Below the pieces are notes generated by a model. It worked only from the letters and a program-made list of their open reading frames with translations, searched no databases and was not told the DNA's origin. A program made the translations under genes and the position numbers. Source: Streptomyces sp. NL15-2K (GTDB taxonomy: Bacteria > Actinomycetota > Actinomycetes > Streptomycetales > Streptomycetaceae). Taken from it: a stretch of 64,000 bases of DNA. The stretch covers positions 4,879,501 through 4,943,500 of the forward strand of contig NZ_CP130630.1 in NCBI RefSeq assembly GCF_030551255.1, in the 5' to 3' direction. The stretch's first letter is position 1, and the number at the start of each line of letters is the position of its first letter. This document shows positions 40,937-49,596 of the stretch, piece after piece.

Positions 40937-41058
40937 CGTTTGGGTCGCTCGGTGGGCGGCGGCGACCGCCGGTGTGGATCGAGTTGCGTGGCTCCCCCTG
41001 CCAAGAGTCGGTCACTCTCTGGTGGTGGGCGAGGACGTCAGTGCCGTGCACCCCAATG

Positions 41059-41133
41059 TTTCCGCAGGTCACATCCCCTCTCAGGGAGAACTCCTGAAGC
41101 GGATGTCGCAGGTTCGAATCCTGCCGGGGGCAC
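41059..41133 (+). repeat. Right attachment repeat (tRNA-Arg(CCU) 3'-half-like)
   Basis: Contains ACTCCTGAAGCGG, then TGTCGCAGGTTCGAATCCTG and CCGGGGGCAC. The last 30 bp (41104-41133) are identical to 12432-12461, and a further shared block TTTCCGCAGGTCACA lies at 41059-41073 (12385-12399 region on the left). The anticodon loop reads CTCCTGA (CCT anticodon). The 5' half of the tRNA is missing here too. Confidence 0.75.
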
Positions 41134-41139
41134 ATCAGT

Positions 41140-41180
41140 AAGGGCCAGTTCAGAGGGCTGATCCCCTCGAACGGGCCCTT
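41140..41180 (+). terminator. Hairpin right of the att repeat
   Basis: AAGGGCC (41140-41146) pairs with GGCCCTT (41174-41180), with an inner GAGGG/CCCTC pairing. It is in the position of a tRNA-gene terminator. Confidence 0.55.
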
Positions 41181-41340
41181 TGGCGACGGACCGGGCGACG
41201 GACACGACGGTGGGACCGTCGTTCTGGTGACGGTCGTTGGGCCCGATGCCGCTCAGCTGGCGGCTATATGGCGGTGGGGTGATCCTCGGTATGAAGGGCC
41301 CAGCGAATGGGACCGTCCTGACGGAAATGGGAGCAAGGAC

Positions 41341-41448
41341 ATGGTTTACGTAGTAGGCGGAGCCCTCGCCGCCGGATTGATCGGCTACGGGGTGTACAGC
41401 GTAGCCAAGGCCATGCAACGCAACATAGCCCGTGAGGCGCCTAAGTGA
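41341..41448 (+). CDS. Possible 35-residue membrane peptide
   Basis: ATG 41341 with GGGAGCAAGG upstream. One hydrophobic helix (VYVVGGALAAGLIGYGVYSV) and a basic tail. The frame is open upstream to 41227, but that part lacks a start signal. Supported only by start context and the helix. Confidence 0.4.
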   Translation: MVYVVGGALAAGLIGYGVYSVAKAMQRNIAREAPK

Positions 41449-42123
41449 CGTACCCCGGATGACCTCCTCGACGCGTCCAGCGGGCCGTATACCGCAAGCG
41501 CTTGTTGAGCAACGTGCGTCATCTGCGGTACGGCCGCTCGGGCGCAGAGGCGCTATCCAGGCGGCCAAAAATATTCTTCTTCCCGATCCTTAAGGGTGCC
41601 CCTTCCCAGGCGATGTTGGACCCCTTGGCATCGTCACCGATCTACGCGTTCTCGGGAACGCCGGACAAGACGCTGACCGAGATCTGAACGCTCGACCATG
41701 GCCCACTACCGCAAGCGGCCGAGCAACGCCTCTGCGCCACAACCGCACCAGATAGAGCGGGGAATAGCGGGGAGTCACGGTGAGAGCAGCCAAGCCCGAG
41801 GAGGCCACGGCACGGCCGTTCGCCCAGGTCGACGCCCCAACGAGCCTCAGAAGACCGCAACTTCCCAAGCTGAGACCGTGAGTTCAGGGGCTGGGCCATC
41901 GAGCGGCCCTTGGGCCCACTCATCCATCAACCTCTCGCCCGGCCTGCGACTACGAGATCCTGTCCGCCCGCTCCGAAGCCGTGACCCACCTCGCGGTGAC
42001 CGGGTGATGACCCGCTGCCTCGCCGGCGAGGCCACCATCACCCGGCGCGACCCTGCGCCACGGGACCAAGCACTCATGCCGTTATGAAATGCCGAGCGAA
42101 ATAACCTCTCAACCTGATCAAGG
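41449..42123 (+). other. Non-coding or decayed stretch
   Basis: About 670 bp with no frame of convincing coding character on either strand. Confidence 0.4.
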
Positions 42124-42495
42124 TTATTGGGTACCGGTTTCGGCCTTGTGCAGCATCTGGGCCAGCAGCAGGGCGCCTCCGGTCGCTGCCCCTACCGCTC
42201 CCGCGGCCAGGAAACCGCGAGAGGAACGCCAGGACAGCACCGACCACCGCGACTGCGCGGAAAACAACGATCCCGTACTCAGCCACGAACCGGTTGAGAT
42301 CAGCGACAGGGCGGAACCGATCGAGCCGACCGACAGGGCACTTCCGATCGAACCGACGGACAAGGCCGAACCCACGGACCCCACGGACAGGACCGATCCC
42401 ACTGAGCCGATCGACAACACGGAGTCCTGTGACCACAACGACAGCACCGAACCGGAGGAGGCACGACGGACCGACCGTACGGAAAGCTTTGTCAT
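42124..42495 (-). CDS. Ser/Gly/Leu repeat protein with C-terminal helix
   Basis: 123 residues from ATG 42495 (longer frame to 42549 overlaps the broken att copy). The centre is a tandem of about 9-residue units of the type SVGSxGSxL (SVLSVGSVGSALSVGSIGSA), which suggests a solenoid such as a beta-helix. A hydrophobic C-terminal stretch (FLAAGAVGAATGGALLLA) may be a membrane helix. The DNA is correspondingly repetitive at 42290-42430. I have seen similar repeat proteins in Streptomyces; function unknown. Confidence 0.65.
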   Translation of the reverse strand: MTKLSVRSVRRASSGSVLSLWSQDSVLSIGSVGSVLSVGSVGSALSVGSIGSALSVGSIGSALSLISTGSWLSTGSLFSAQSRWSVLSWRSSRGFLAAGAVGAATGGALLLAQMLHKAETGTQ

Positions 42496-42550
42496 GAGGC
42501 CATCTTGCCCGCTGGTCTCTCTGTCTCGGGAGGCACGCCGCACTCGCATC

Positions 42551-42579
42551 GAACTCCCAATGCGGGTGTCGCAGGTTCA
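42551..42579 (+). repeat. Broken fourth copy of the att-like repeat
   Basis: GAACTCCCAATGCGGGTGTC followed by GCAGGTTCA matches the att repeats up to the middle of the T-loop, then diverges. It lies 1.4 kb right of the right element end. Confidence 0.6.
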
Positions 42580-42620
42580 GGGAGCCCCGCGCTGCCCCTG
42601 CGGGAGCACGGAAAGCGCAG

Positions 42621-42663
42621 GTCCTGGGGCCGTGCCGGAGTGATTCCGGCACGGCCCCAGGAC
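42621..42663. terminator. 19-bp perfect hairpin
   Basis: GTCCTGGGGCCGTGCCGGA (42621-42639) pairs with its exact complement (42645-42663), loop GTGAT. It lies 11 bp beyond the end of the leftward gene 42674-43051. Confidence 0.88.
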
Positions 42664-42673
42664 GTTTGTGGCC

Positions 42674-43051
42674 TCAGGCGCACCAGTTGTGCACCTTGGC
42701 CAGGTCCTTCTCACGCTGCTGGAGGGTCGGTACGAGGGACTTGCGGAAGGCCAGTTGGTCATCGAGGTACTTCGCGACCGCGCTCTCGTGGGCGGCCTTC
42801 GCCGCGTCGGCCCGCTTCTCCAGCCGGGCGATGGAGCCCTTCCCCGATCCGTCCAGCCGCCTGAGCTTCTTCTCGATCCGCTGTTCCCTCTTCGGAGCGT
42901 GCTCGCACAGCTTGTTGGTGCCGTCCTTTCCGGCCGCGGCGACGGGCTTCCGTGACGGGGAAGCGCTGGAGTTCTCCGCCACAGCGGTGCCCGCAACGCC
43001 CATCAGGGCAGCCACCGCCGCGGCGATGACGACGGTCTTCCTGGCTCGCAT
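42674..43051 (-). CDS. Small secreted coiled-coil protein
   Basis: 125 residues; ATG 43051 after GAAGGAAGGGACACATC. Signal peptide (VVIAAAVAALMGVAGTAVAE) then a charged helical region (KREQRIEKKLRRLDGSGKGS, IARLEKRADAAKAAHESAVA). Two cysteines (CEH near 49 and WCA at the end) could form a disulfide closing the hairpin. It follows a two-component system in the same direction (48 bp), so it may be its target or a periplasmic sensor partner. Confidence 0.75.
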   Translation of the reverse strand: MRARKTVVIAAAVAALMGVAGTAVAENSSASPSRKPVAAAGKDGTNKLCEHAPKREQRIEKKLRRLDGSGKGSIARLEKRADAAKAAHESAVAKYLDDQLAFRKSLVPTLQQREKDLAKVHNWCA

Positions 43052-43099
43052 GATGTGTCCCTTCCTTCGTGTGAGGCACGGTGCCTGACACCGAGGAAG

Positions 43100-44575
43100 C
43101 TAGGAGGCGTCTTTGTGGGAACCTTGTGATGTCCCGGGCGCCGAGAGCCAGTCTCCGCGCGGCGGCGGAAGCGTGCGGTCCGCCCTCGTCGGAAGGCGTA
43201 CCTCGAACCGTGTGCCGCGCCGCCCGTCCGGGCGGTCCCCGACCCTGACGCCGCCCTGGTGCAGCGCGATCTGCTGTGCGACCAGGGTGAGCCCCAATCC
43301 CGAACCGGGGCTGTCCGGACGGCGGTGGAACCGTTGGAACACGGCCTCGCGCTGTTCAGGCGGGATGCCCGGCCCCCGGTCGTCCACGGTGAGCACAGCC
43401 TCCTGCCCGTCCCGCCGCAGGGTCACCTCGATACGGGCCCGTTCGTACTCGGACCGCCCATGGGTGCAGGCGTTGGCCAGCAGGTTGTCCGCGGCGGATC
43501 GCAGTCCCTGCTCCCAGCCGTACGTCCACAGACCCGGGGAGCCGGCCACGGTCACGTGCGCGTCCGGACATCTGCGGCGCAGGTCGGCGACCGAGGCGTC
43601 AACGACCTCCGTCAAGTCGACCGGGCCGAGAGCGTCCGCCTCGACCAGGTCGCCCCGGGCCAGCGCCCGGAGCATCACCAGCAGCCCCAGCAGCCGGGTG
43701 TGCTCGCGCCGCAGGTCCGCCAGCACCTCGGTGCGGTCCGGTTCCGCCAGGTCCGGGTGTTCGCTGAGGATGTCCAGGTTGGTCCGCATGCTCATCAGCG
43801 GGGTGCGCAGCTCGTGCGAGGCGGCGGCCGAGAACGAGCGGGCCACCTCCAGGGCTTCCGCGGTGCGGGCGGTCTGCTGGTCGTAGCGAGCGAGCACGGT
43901 ACGGATCGTCCGGGCCAGGTCGTCCACCTCGGCGATCCCGGTCGCGGTGTGATCGAGGCGCGTGGCGCTGCTCCTGGGGTCGAGGCCGCTGGTACGCCGC
44001 TGCAGCCGCCGCAGCGGTCGTACGGCACCGGCAGCCGCCGCCCAGGCCACGGCCCCGGTGAGCGGGGCGGCCAGAAGCGCGACGGTGAGCATCCGCCCGC
44101 GCACCAGTCGGATCTGCGCCTGGTTCGCGGTGTCCGGGGAGAACAGCCACAGGGTGCCGTCCACCGCCGGGCGCTTGACGGACACCGGTACCGACAGCAC
44201 CCGCCAACTGCCCTCACCGGCCACGCGTACGGTGACGGGTGTCGTGGCGCTCGGCGGCAGTGGCACGGACACGTTCGGCTGGGGGCCGCCGGCGGTCAGC
44301 GTGCCGGCTGGTCGCGTCAGCCGTACACCCACGTCGAGCGCGGCCGCGAACAGCCGCCGTTCACGGGCGTGTTCGACGGACGGCGACCTGGAGGCGGTGG
44401 CCCGCAGCAGCGCCTTGGCGTCCGGGGTGAGGGCGGCGGCCCGATCGCTCAACCCGGCGTCCTGCTGCTGGTGCAGGTCCCTGGTGACAATGCCCAGCAG
44501 CAACAGGCCGGACGCCAGTACCAGCAGCGGTACGGTGACGCCGACGGCGATCGCGATCCGCGTGGACAGCCTCAC
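43100..44575 (-). CDS. Sensor histidine kinase
   Basis: 491 residues from GTG 44575, which overlaps the response-regulator stop (GTGA). Membrane helix at about 5-28 (IAIAVGVTVPLLVLASGLLL), extracytoplasmic domain to about 185, second helix (LTVALLAAPLTGAVAWAAAA), HAMP-like linker, phospho-acceptor box with the His in SHELRTPL, then N-box NLLANACTH, DDRGPGIPP and GSGLGLTLV. It autophosphorylates and passes phosphate to the coupled regulator. Signal unknown. Confidence 0.9.
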   Translation of the reverse strand: MRLSTRIAIAVGVTVPLLVLASGLLLLGIVTRDLHQQQDAGLSDRAAALTPDAKALLRATASRSPSVEHARERRLFAAALDVGVRLTRPAGTLTAGGPQPNVSVPLPPSATTPVTVRVAGEGSWRVLSVPVSVKRPAVDGTLWLFSPDTANQAQIRLVRGRMLTVALLAAPLTGAVAWAAAAGAVRPLRRLQRRTSGLDPRSSATRLDHTATGIAEVDDLARTIRTVLARYDQQTARTAEALEVARSFSAAASHELRTPLMSMRTNLDILSEHPDLAEPDRTEVLADLRREHTRLLGLLVMLRALARGDLVEADALGPVDLTEVVDASVADLRRRCPDAHVTVAGSPGLWTYGWEQGLRSAADNLLANACTHGRSEYERARIEVTLRRDGQEAVLTVDDRGPGIPPEQREAVFQRFHRRPDSPGSGLGLTLVAQQIALHQGGVRVGDRPDGRRGTRFEVRLPTRADRTLPPPRGDWLSAPGTSQGSHKDAS

Positions 44576-45273
44576 GGCAGGGCGTCCCGGGGCTCGCGGA
44601 GGACGAAGCCGACCCCGCGCACGGTGTGCAGCATCCGGGGCCGGCCACCGGCCTCCAGCTTGCGGCGCAGGTAGCTGACGAAGGTGTCCACCGCGTCCGT
44701 GCGCACCTCGAAGTCGTAGCCCCACACCAGGTCCAGCAGTTGGTCCCGGGTGAGTACGATCCCGGCGTTGCGGGCCAGCACCTCCAGCAGCTCGAACTCG
44801 CGCCGCGTGAGTTTCAGCGGTTCACCGTCGATGTGCGCCTCGCGCGCGGCCGGCTCCAGGACCAGCGGTCCGACACGCATCCGGTCGTCTGCGGCGGGCG
44901 GCCGGCGGCGCAGGAGCGCACCCAGCCGTAGCACCAGCTCCTGGAGGGCGAAGGGCTTGATGAGATAGTCGTCACCGCCCGCCTGGAGTCCGGCGACCCG
45001 GTCGCAGACCTCGTCGAGGGCGGAGAGCATCAGCACGGGCACCTCGTTGTCGCTTCCCCGCAGCGTGCGGCACACGTCGATGCCGCTCAGGCCGGGCATG
45101 GAGACGTCCAGCACCACCACGTCCGGCGACCCGTCGCGCACCGCATCCAGTGCCGCGCGGCCGCTGTCGGCCAGTACGACGGAGAAGCCGTTCAGCCGCA
45201 GGCCCCGCTCCAGCGAGCGCCGGATGGCGGCGTCGTCGTCGACGACCAGCACACGACCGTTCACCGGGTTCAC
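44572..45273 (-). CDS. OmpR-family response regulator
   Basis: 233 residues from GTG 45273; GTG 45264 is another candidate. Receiver domain with VLVVDDD, phosphorylatable Asp in VVVLDVSMPG, LSALDE and the lysine in LIKPFAL; C-terminal winged helix (LTRREFELLEVLARNAGIVL, VDTFVSYLRRKLEAGG). Upstream gene of the pair with the kinase. Probably controls the secreted coiled-coil protein gene. Confidence 0.9.
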   Translation of the reverse strand: MNPVNGRVLVVDDDAAIRRSLERGLRLNGFSVVLADSGRAALDAVRDGSPDVVVLDVSMPGLSGIDVCRTLRGSDNEVPVLMLSALDEVCDRVAGLQAGGDDYLIKPFALQELVLRLGALLRRRPPAADDRMRVGPLVLEPAAREAHIDGEPLKLTRREFELLEVLARNAGIVLTRDQLLDLVWGYDFEVRTDAVDTFVSYLRRKLEAGGRPRMLHTVRGVGFVLREPRDALP

Positions 45274-45920
45274 GGCTGCGATGCTACGAGTCGTACTGAA
45301 GACCGCTGCTCGGCCGCGGAGCGGCGCAGGAGCGGGCACGGCCGGAACGGATGCCGGATCCTCGTGATCGGGGCGCGCGGAGTACGGCCGCCCGTGGCCC
45401 CAACTCAACACGCGGGCGGTCGAGTTGCGCGTCGTACCGGTTTCCGGCGGAAGCTTCGGACGCGGGCGCGGCCGGGCGCCGGGAATGGCCTCGGCTGATC
45501 CATAACTCTTGTCCGTTGCTTACCTCTTCAGAGGACGAGCGGGACCTGTTCAAAGGACGAGCGGGACCTGGAACGCCCCGGACGTGCCCCCGCCGTCCGG
45601 CGCCGCGCCCAGTCCACCTTCCGCAGCAAGGTTGTCGGCCCGCACTACGTCACCCGGCTGCAGACTGACAAGTGAGGACTGCCATGGCACCGCCCGAGCT
45701 CGGAGCAATTGGCCGTCCGATCCGCCCCCGCATGGCGATGCGCGGCGAGGGAGGCGAAAATGGGATCAGCCGGACAGGAGCCACCCGATCAGCGGACACG
45801 ACGTCGGCTTCAGCGCTGGGAAGGCGGCAATCCGTCCACAGCGCGCTCGAAGCCGATCCGACGGTAGCGGGGTGCAGCAGCCAGGTGACCGGCGGACTCA
45901 TTGAACACAGGTGATCGCTC
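45274..45920 (+). other. Intergenic region with short repeats
   Basis: About 650 bp between divergent units. It has a direct repeat GGACGAGCGGGACCTG near 45533 and 45556. A plus-strand frame near 45590-45675 reads STFRSKVVGPHYVTRLQTDK before a stop, perhaps a gene tail. At 45782-45802 lies a 21-bp sequence that matches 35887-35907 with one mismatch. Confidence 0.45.
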
Positions 45921-46757
45921 ATGTGCCGATGGCTCGCTTACTCGGGAACACCCCTGCTGCTCGACACCATCCTCTACAAACCGGCCCACTCGCTGATCGA
46001 TCAGAGCCTCCACTCCAGACTGGGAGTCGAGACGACGAACGGCGACGGTTTCGGCGTCGGATGGTACTCGCAGGAAAGCATCGACACCCCTGCCCTGCTC
46101 AAGGACATCGGCCCCGCCTGGAACAACCGCAACCTGAGGGAGATCGCGGATCATGTCCGCTCCCCGTTGTTCTTCGCCCACATACGGGCGTCGACCGGCA
46201 CGGCGGTGCAGCAGACGAATTGCCATCCGTTCCGGCACGGCCGTTGGATGTGGATGCACAACGGTGCCATCACAGGCTTCCACCTCATGCGCCGCGAGCT
46301 GTCCCTGCTCGTCGACCCTGAGCTGTACTCCGACATCGAAGGAACGACGGACTCGGAGATGATGCTCTACCTGGCGGTCACCTTCGGCCTGGAGCAGGAC
46401 CCGCCGGGCGCCGTGGCGCGGATGGTGGGAGTGGTGGAGCGCAGCGGACGCGACCACGGTGTGGAGTTCCCGCTCCAGATGACCATCGGCGTGAGCGACG
46501 GCGAACGCGTATGGGCCTTCCGCTACTCGAGCCAGGGTGCTTCCCGGTCGTTGTTCTACAGCACCCGCGTGGACGCCCTGCGCAAGCTGTACCCCGATAC
46601 GGCGTTCCTGCGGGAAGTGTCCGACGACACCCGCCTCATCGTGTCCGAGCCCCTCGGTGACCTGCCGGGTGCCTGGAACGAGGTACCCGAGAGCAGCTAC
46701 GGCGTCATACAGGCCGGAGCCGACGAGTTGCATCCCTTCGCCCCGGAACCGGCGTAA
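45921..46757 (+). CDS. Class II glutamine amidotransferase
   Basis: 278 residues; ATG 45921. The nucleophile is Cys2 (MCRWLAYSG), exposed when Met is removed; GDGFGVGWYS, AHIRASTGTAV and NCHPFRHGRWMWMHNG are the conserved Ntn blocks of this family (EgtC-like). It hydrolyses a gamma-glutamyl amide. There are no ergothioneine genes around, so it is not assigned to that pathway. The LAL regulator starts 6 bp after it, hence an operon. Confidence 0.87.
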   Translation: MCRWLAYSGTPLLLDTILYKPAHSLIDQSLHSRLGVETTNGDGFGVGWYSQESIDTPALLKDIGPAWNNRNLREIADHVRSPLFFAHIRASTGTAVQQTNCHPFRHGRWMWMHNGAITGFHLMRRELSLLVDPELYSDIEGTTDSEMMLYLAVTFGLEQDPPGAVARMVGVVERSGRDHGVEFPLQMTIGVSDGERVWAFRYSSQGASRSLFYSTRVDALRKLYPDTAFLREVSDDTRLIVSEPLGDLPGAWNEVPESSYGVIQAGADELHPFAPEPA

Positions 46758-46763
46758 CCGATC

Positions 46764-49436
46764 ATGGCAGCTGGGTTTCAAACAGCGCCGGCCGTTCCGA
46801 CCGTTCCGTGCGCCGATCCCCAGGGAGACCCGTTCCTGCGCACCCGGTTCGCCCTCCCGGCGAGACCCGCCACGTTCCTGCGGCGGCAGCGGCTCGTCGA
46901 CCACCTCGACCAGGCTCGCGGGACGCCGTTGACACTGGTCAACGGGGCGGCCGGGGCCGGCAAAACGCTGCTCGCCGCCGACTGGGCCGCCGGACTGCGG
47001 CCGCCGGTCGCCTGGCTCACCGTCGAAGTGGGGGACCGGCGTCCCGGGGTGTTCTGGGCGTACGTCCTTCAGGCCCTGCGCGCCTGCGGTGCACCGGCAT
47101 CCGACGCGGTCGGGGCCCCGGCGGACGCGACCGGAGTGGACCAGAAGCTGCTGGCGGCGCTCGCCGCCGAGCTGAACGATCGCGACCGGCCCGTGGTCCT
47201 CGTGCTCGACGAGTACGACCGCGTGACCGCTCCGGAGGTCGCGGAGCAGTTGGAGTTCGTCCTGCACCACGCCGGGCGGGGCTTGCACCTCGTCCTCGTC
47301 ACCCGCACCGAACCGCTGCTTCCGCTGCACCGTTACCGGGCGGCCGGCGAGCTGACGGAGATCCGCGCCGCCGAGCTGGCCTTCACGCCGGAAGAGGCCG
47401 TCACACTCCTCGAGCTGCACGGTCTGAGCCTTCCGGTCGACGCCGCGCGCCCCCTGGTGGACCGCACCCGAGGCTGGGCCGCCGGCTTGCGCCTGTGCGC
47501 CCTGGCCGCTCGGGAAAGCGCCGACCCGGAGCTCTACCTGAAGGAGTTCGAGGCGGACCGCAGTACGGTCGCGGACTTCCTGCTGACCGAGGTCCTCAAG
47601 GGTCAGCCGGAGGAGACACAGGACCTCCTGCTGCGCGTCAGCGTCCTGGAGCGCTTCTGTCCCGATCTTGCCAACGCGCTGACCCTCCGCAACGATGCCG
47701 AGCCCATCCTCGCCGGACTGCACCGCGACAACGCGTTCGTCGAGCACCTCGGGCACTCGTGGTACCAGCTCCACCCGCTGTTCGGGGAGATACTCCGGGC
47801 CCATCTGCGCGTGCGCCTGCCCGGGCTGGAGCCGGAACTCCACCGGCGGGCCGCGCGGTGGCTGCGTCGTTCCGGATTGCTGCCGGAGACACTCGCCCAC
47901 GGCGCCGCCGCGGGCGACTGGGACTTCGCCGCCGGCGCCCTCGTCGACGACCTGGCGATCGGACAGCTCTTCACCGGCCTGCGCTCGGGTGACCTGACCG
48001 AGTTGTTCTCCCACATGGGGCCCGAGGCCAGGAGTCCGGCGACGGACCTCGTGCGCGCGGCCCGCGACCTGTCCCGGTACGACCTCGACCGCGGTCTGAC
48101 CCGCCTGCGCCACGCCGAGGAGCATCTGGCCGACGACCCGCCCGACCCGGCGGCCGCCCAGCTGAGCTGTGCGCTGCTGGAGGCACTGGCCGCCCGGCTG
48201 ACCGGATGTCCCCCACGGGCCGAAAGGGCCGCCGAAGCGGCCGACGAACTGCGGCGGGAAGTCCCGGCTCACCTCCTGGACAAGCATCCTGAACTCATCG
48301 CTCTCCTGCTGACCCATCTGGGCTCGGCCCGCCTGTGGGCCGGGCACTTCGAGGACGCGCGCGCTGCCCTGACCACGGCGGCCGGCGCTCCCGGCGGAGC
48401 CTCCACCGCGGTGCCCCGGGAGGAGTCGATGGGGCACCTGGCCCTGCTCCACTACCTGAACGGCTGGCTCGGCAGGGCGGAGCGCAAGGCCCTGGCGGCC
48501 GTGTCCGAGGCGGAGCGGGTCGGCCTTCCCCAGCCGTCCGGCTCCGGCATCGGACATCTGGTCCTGGCCGCCGTGGCCGTCGACCGCCACGAACTGGGCC
48601 GGGCCCAGGCCCTCCTCGACGAGACGGCCCAGCTCCCCTCGGGAACGCGTGATCCGGTGATGGCGGCGGGACGAGCCCTCGCCACAGCTCGCCTCCTGCT
48701 GGTCAGGGGCAAGGCACGGGCCGCCGTAGAGGCGGCGGGCCCGGCCGTCTCCGCCGCCGTGGCCTCACCCTGGGCGGCAAGCCATGAAGCGCTCGTCGCC
48801 GCCGCCGCCCACCTGGCCGAAGGACGGCCGGGCGAAGCCGCCGAGTTGCTCCAGGGCGTGTCCGGCGACCAGCCGGCGTGTGCCGCGGAGGCCGCGGCGA
48901 TCCAGCTCGCCGCAGGCCGTACCGGAGCGGCCATCGACCTGCTCGACAGCATCCGCACCGGGGGCCGGGCCGGGCCGGCGGTGACCGTGAGGGCAGCGCT
49001 GGTGCGGGCTCAGGCGGCCGAGGCGGCGGGAGACACCGCCACCGCCCGCAGGCTCGTGGCGCATGCGCTCCTCGACGCCCGGCGCGAGCGGCTGCGGCGC
49101 CCGTTCCTCGACACCGGAGCGTGGCTCCGGCCCCTCCTGGCCACGGCTCCGCTGGACGAGCTGGCCTCGGGCTGGCTCACGCCCGGCTCGCCACGACGGG
49201 GTGAGCGGCCGCCGCCTCAATCGCCGCCCTCGCCGCTCGTCGCGGTGGAGCTGAGCGGACGCGAGCGCGACGTCCTTGAGCGGCTGGCCCGGATGATGTC
49301 GACGGAGGAGATCGCCGCCGACCTGTACGTGTCGGCGAACACGGTGAAGACCCACCTCAAGAGCGTCTACCGGAAGCTGGCGGTGAACCGGCGAGGCGAC
49401 GCGGTACGCCGCGCGCGCGACCTCCGCCTGCTGTGA
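46764..49436 (+). CDS. LAL-type LuxR-family regulator (MalT-like)
   Basis: 890 residues; ATG 46764. N-terminal ATPase with Walker A GAAGAGKT (61-68) and Walker B LVLDEYDRV; long helical TPR-like middle; C-terminal LuxR helix-turn-helix (LSGRERDVLERLARMMSTEE, SANTVKTHLKSVYRKL). Such large regulators bind an inducer in the middle domain and activate transcription with ATP. It is co-transcribed with the amidotransferase and followed by an efflux gene in the same direction, a possible target. Confidence 0.9.
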   Translation: MAAGFQTAPAVPTVPCADPQGDPFLRTRFALPARPATFLRRQRLVDHLDQARGTPLTLVNGAAGAGKTLLAADWAAGLRPPVAWLTVEVGDRRPGVFWAYVLQALRACGAPASDAVGAPADATGVDQKLLAALAAELNDRDRPVVLVLDEYDRVTAPEVAEQLEFVLHHAGRGLHLVLVTRTEPLLPLHRYRAAGELTEIRAAELAFTPEEAVTLLELHGLSLPVDAARPLVDRTRGWAAGLRLCALAARESADPELYLKEFEADRSTVADFLLTEVLKGQPEETQDLLLRVSVLERFCPDLANALTLRNDAEPILAGLHRDNAFVEHLGHSWYQLHPLFGEILRAHLRVRLPGLEPELHRRAARWLRRSGLLPETLAHGAAAGDWDFAAGALVDDLAIGQLFTGLRSGDLTELFSHMGPEARSPATDLVRAARDLSRYDLDRGLTRLRHAEEHLADDPPDPAAAQLSCALLEALAARLTGCPPRAERAAEAADELRREVPAHLLDKHPELIALLLTHLGSARLWAGHFEDARAALTTAAGAPGGASTAVPREESMGHLALLHYLNGWLGRAERKALAAVSEAERVGLPQPSGSGIGHLVLAAVAVDRHELGRAQALLDETAQLPSGTRDPVMAAGRALATARLLLVRGKARAAVEAAGPAVSAAVASPWAASHEALVAAAAHLAEGRPGEAAELLQGVSGDQPACAAEAAAIQLAAGRTGAAIDLLDSIRTGGRAGPAVTVRAALVRAQAAEAAGDTATARRLVAHALLDARRERLRRPFLDTGAWLRPLLATAPLDELASGWLTPGSPRRGERPPPQSPPSPLVAVELSGRERDVLERLARMMSTEEIAADLYVSANTVKTHLKSVYRKLAVNRRGDAVRRARDLRLL

Positions 49437-49596
49437 ACGCGCCTCGGTGACCGGGGCACAGCCCTTCCCCCGCGGCGGGTGAGGCACGGAGGGCGTGCCT
49501 CGGATGCGATGGGAGGAGCGGCGAGGCGTGCGCCGGCCCACTGCCCCGCCGACTCCGGCGGCGTACCTGGGCGGACGACTCTGCGAGGTGGACACC

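Larger units (their letters stand above)
12421..41133. mobile_element. Integrated element (serine-integrase IME/ICE-like), about 28.7 kb
   Basis: The segment is bounded by direct copies of a tRNA 3'-half sequence (12421-12463 and about 41088-41133; 30 bp identical: 12432-12461 and 41104-41133). A large serine integrase sits at the left end. Inside are an immunity-type XRE/peptidase pair, a replication-relaxation protein, a VirD4/TraG-like coupling ATPase, a ribbon-helix-helix protein and defence-like cargo. No VirB4, mating-pore or recognisable relaxase gene was seen, so mobilisation by another element is more likely than self-transfer. Parts of the cargo (23-26 kb and 32-36 kb) are visibly AT-richer than the flanks. 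Confidence 0.75.

Noticed and set aside
40782..41568. Frames with PRQDSNLRHPL and GFEPATSA motifs
   Set aside because: These are well-known antisense translations of tRNA 3' ends and not protein domains.
45921..46757. Ergothioneine biosynthesis gene egtC
   Set aside because: The family fits, but no egtA, egtB, egtD or egtE gene is nearby, so the symbol is not justified.
45810..48590. 926-codon minus-strand open frame
   Set aside because: It lies opposite the amidotransferase and LAL regulator genes, which have clear motifs; no homology or start signal supports the antisense frame.
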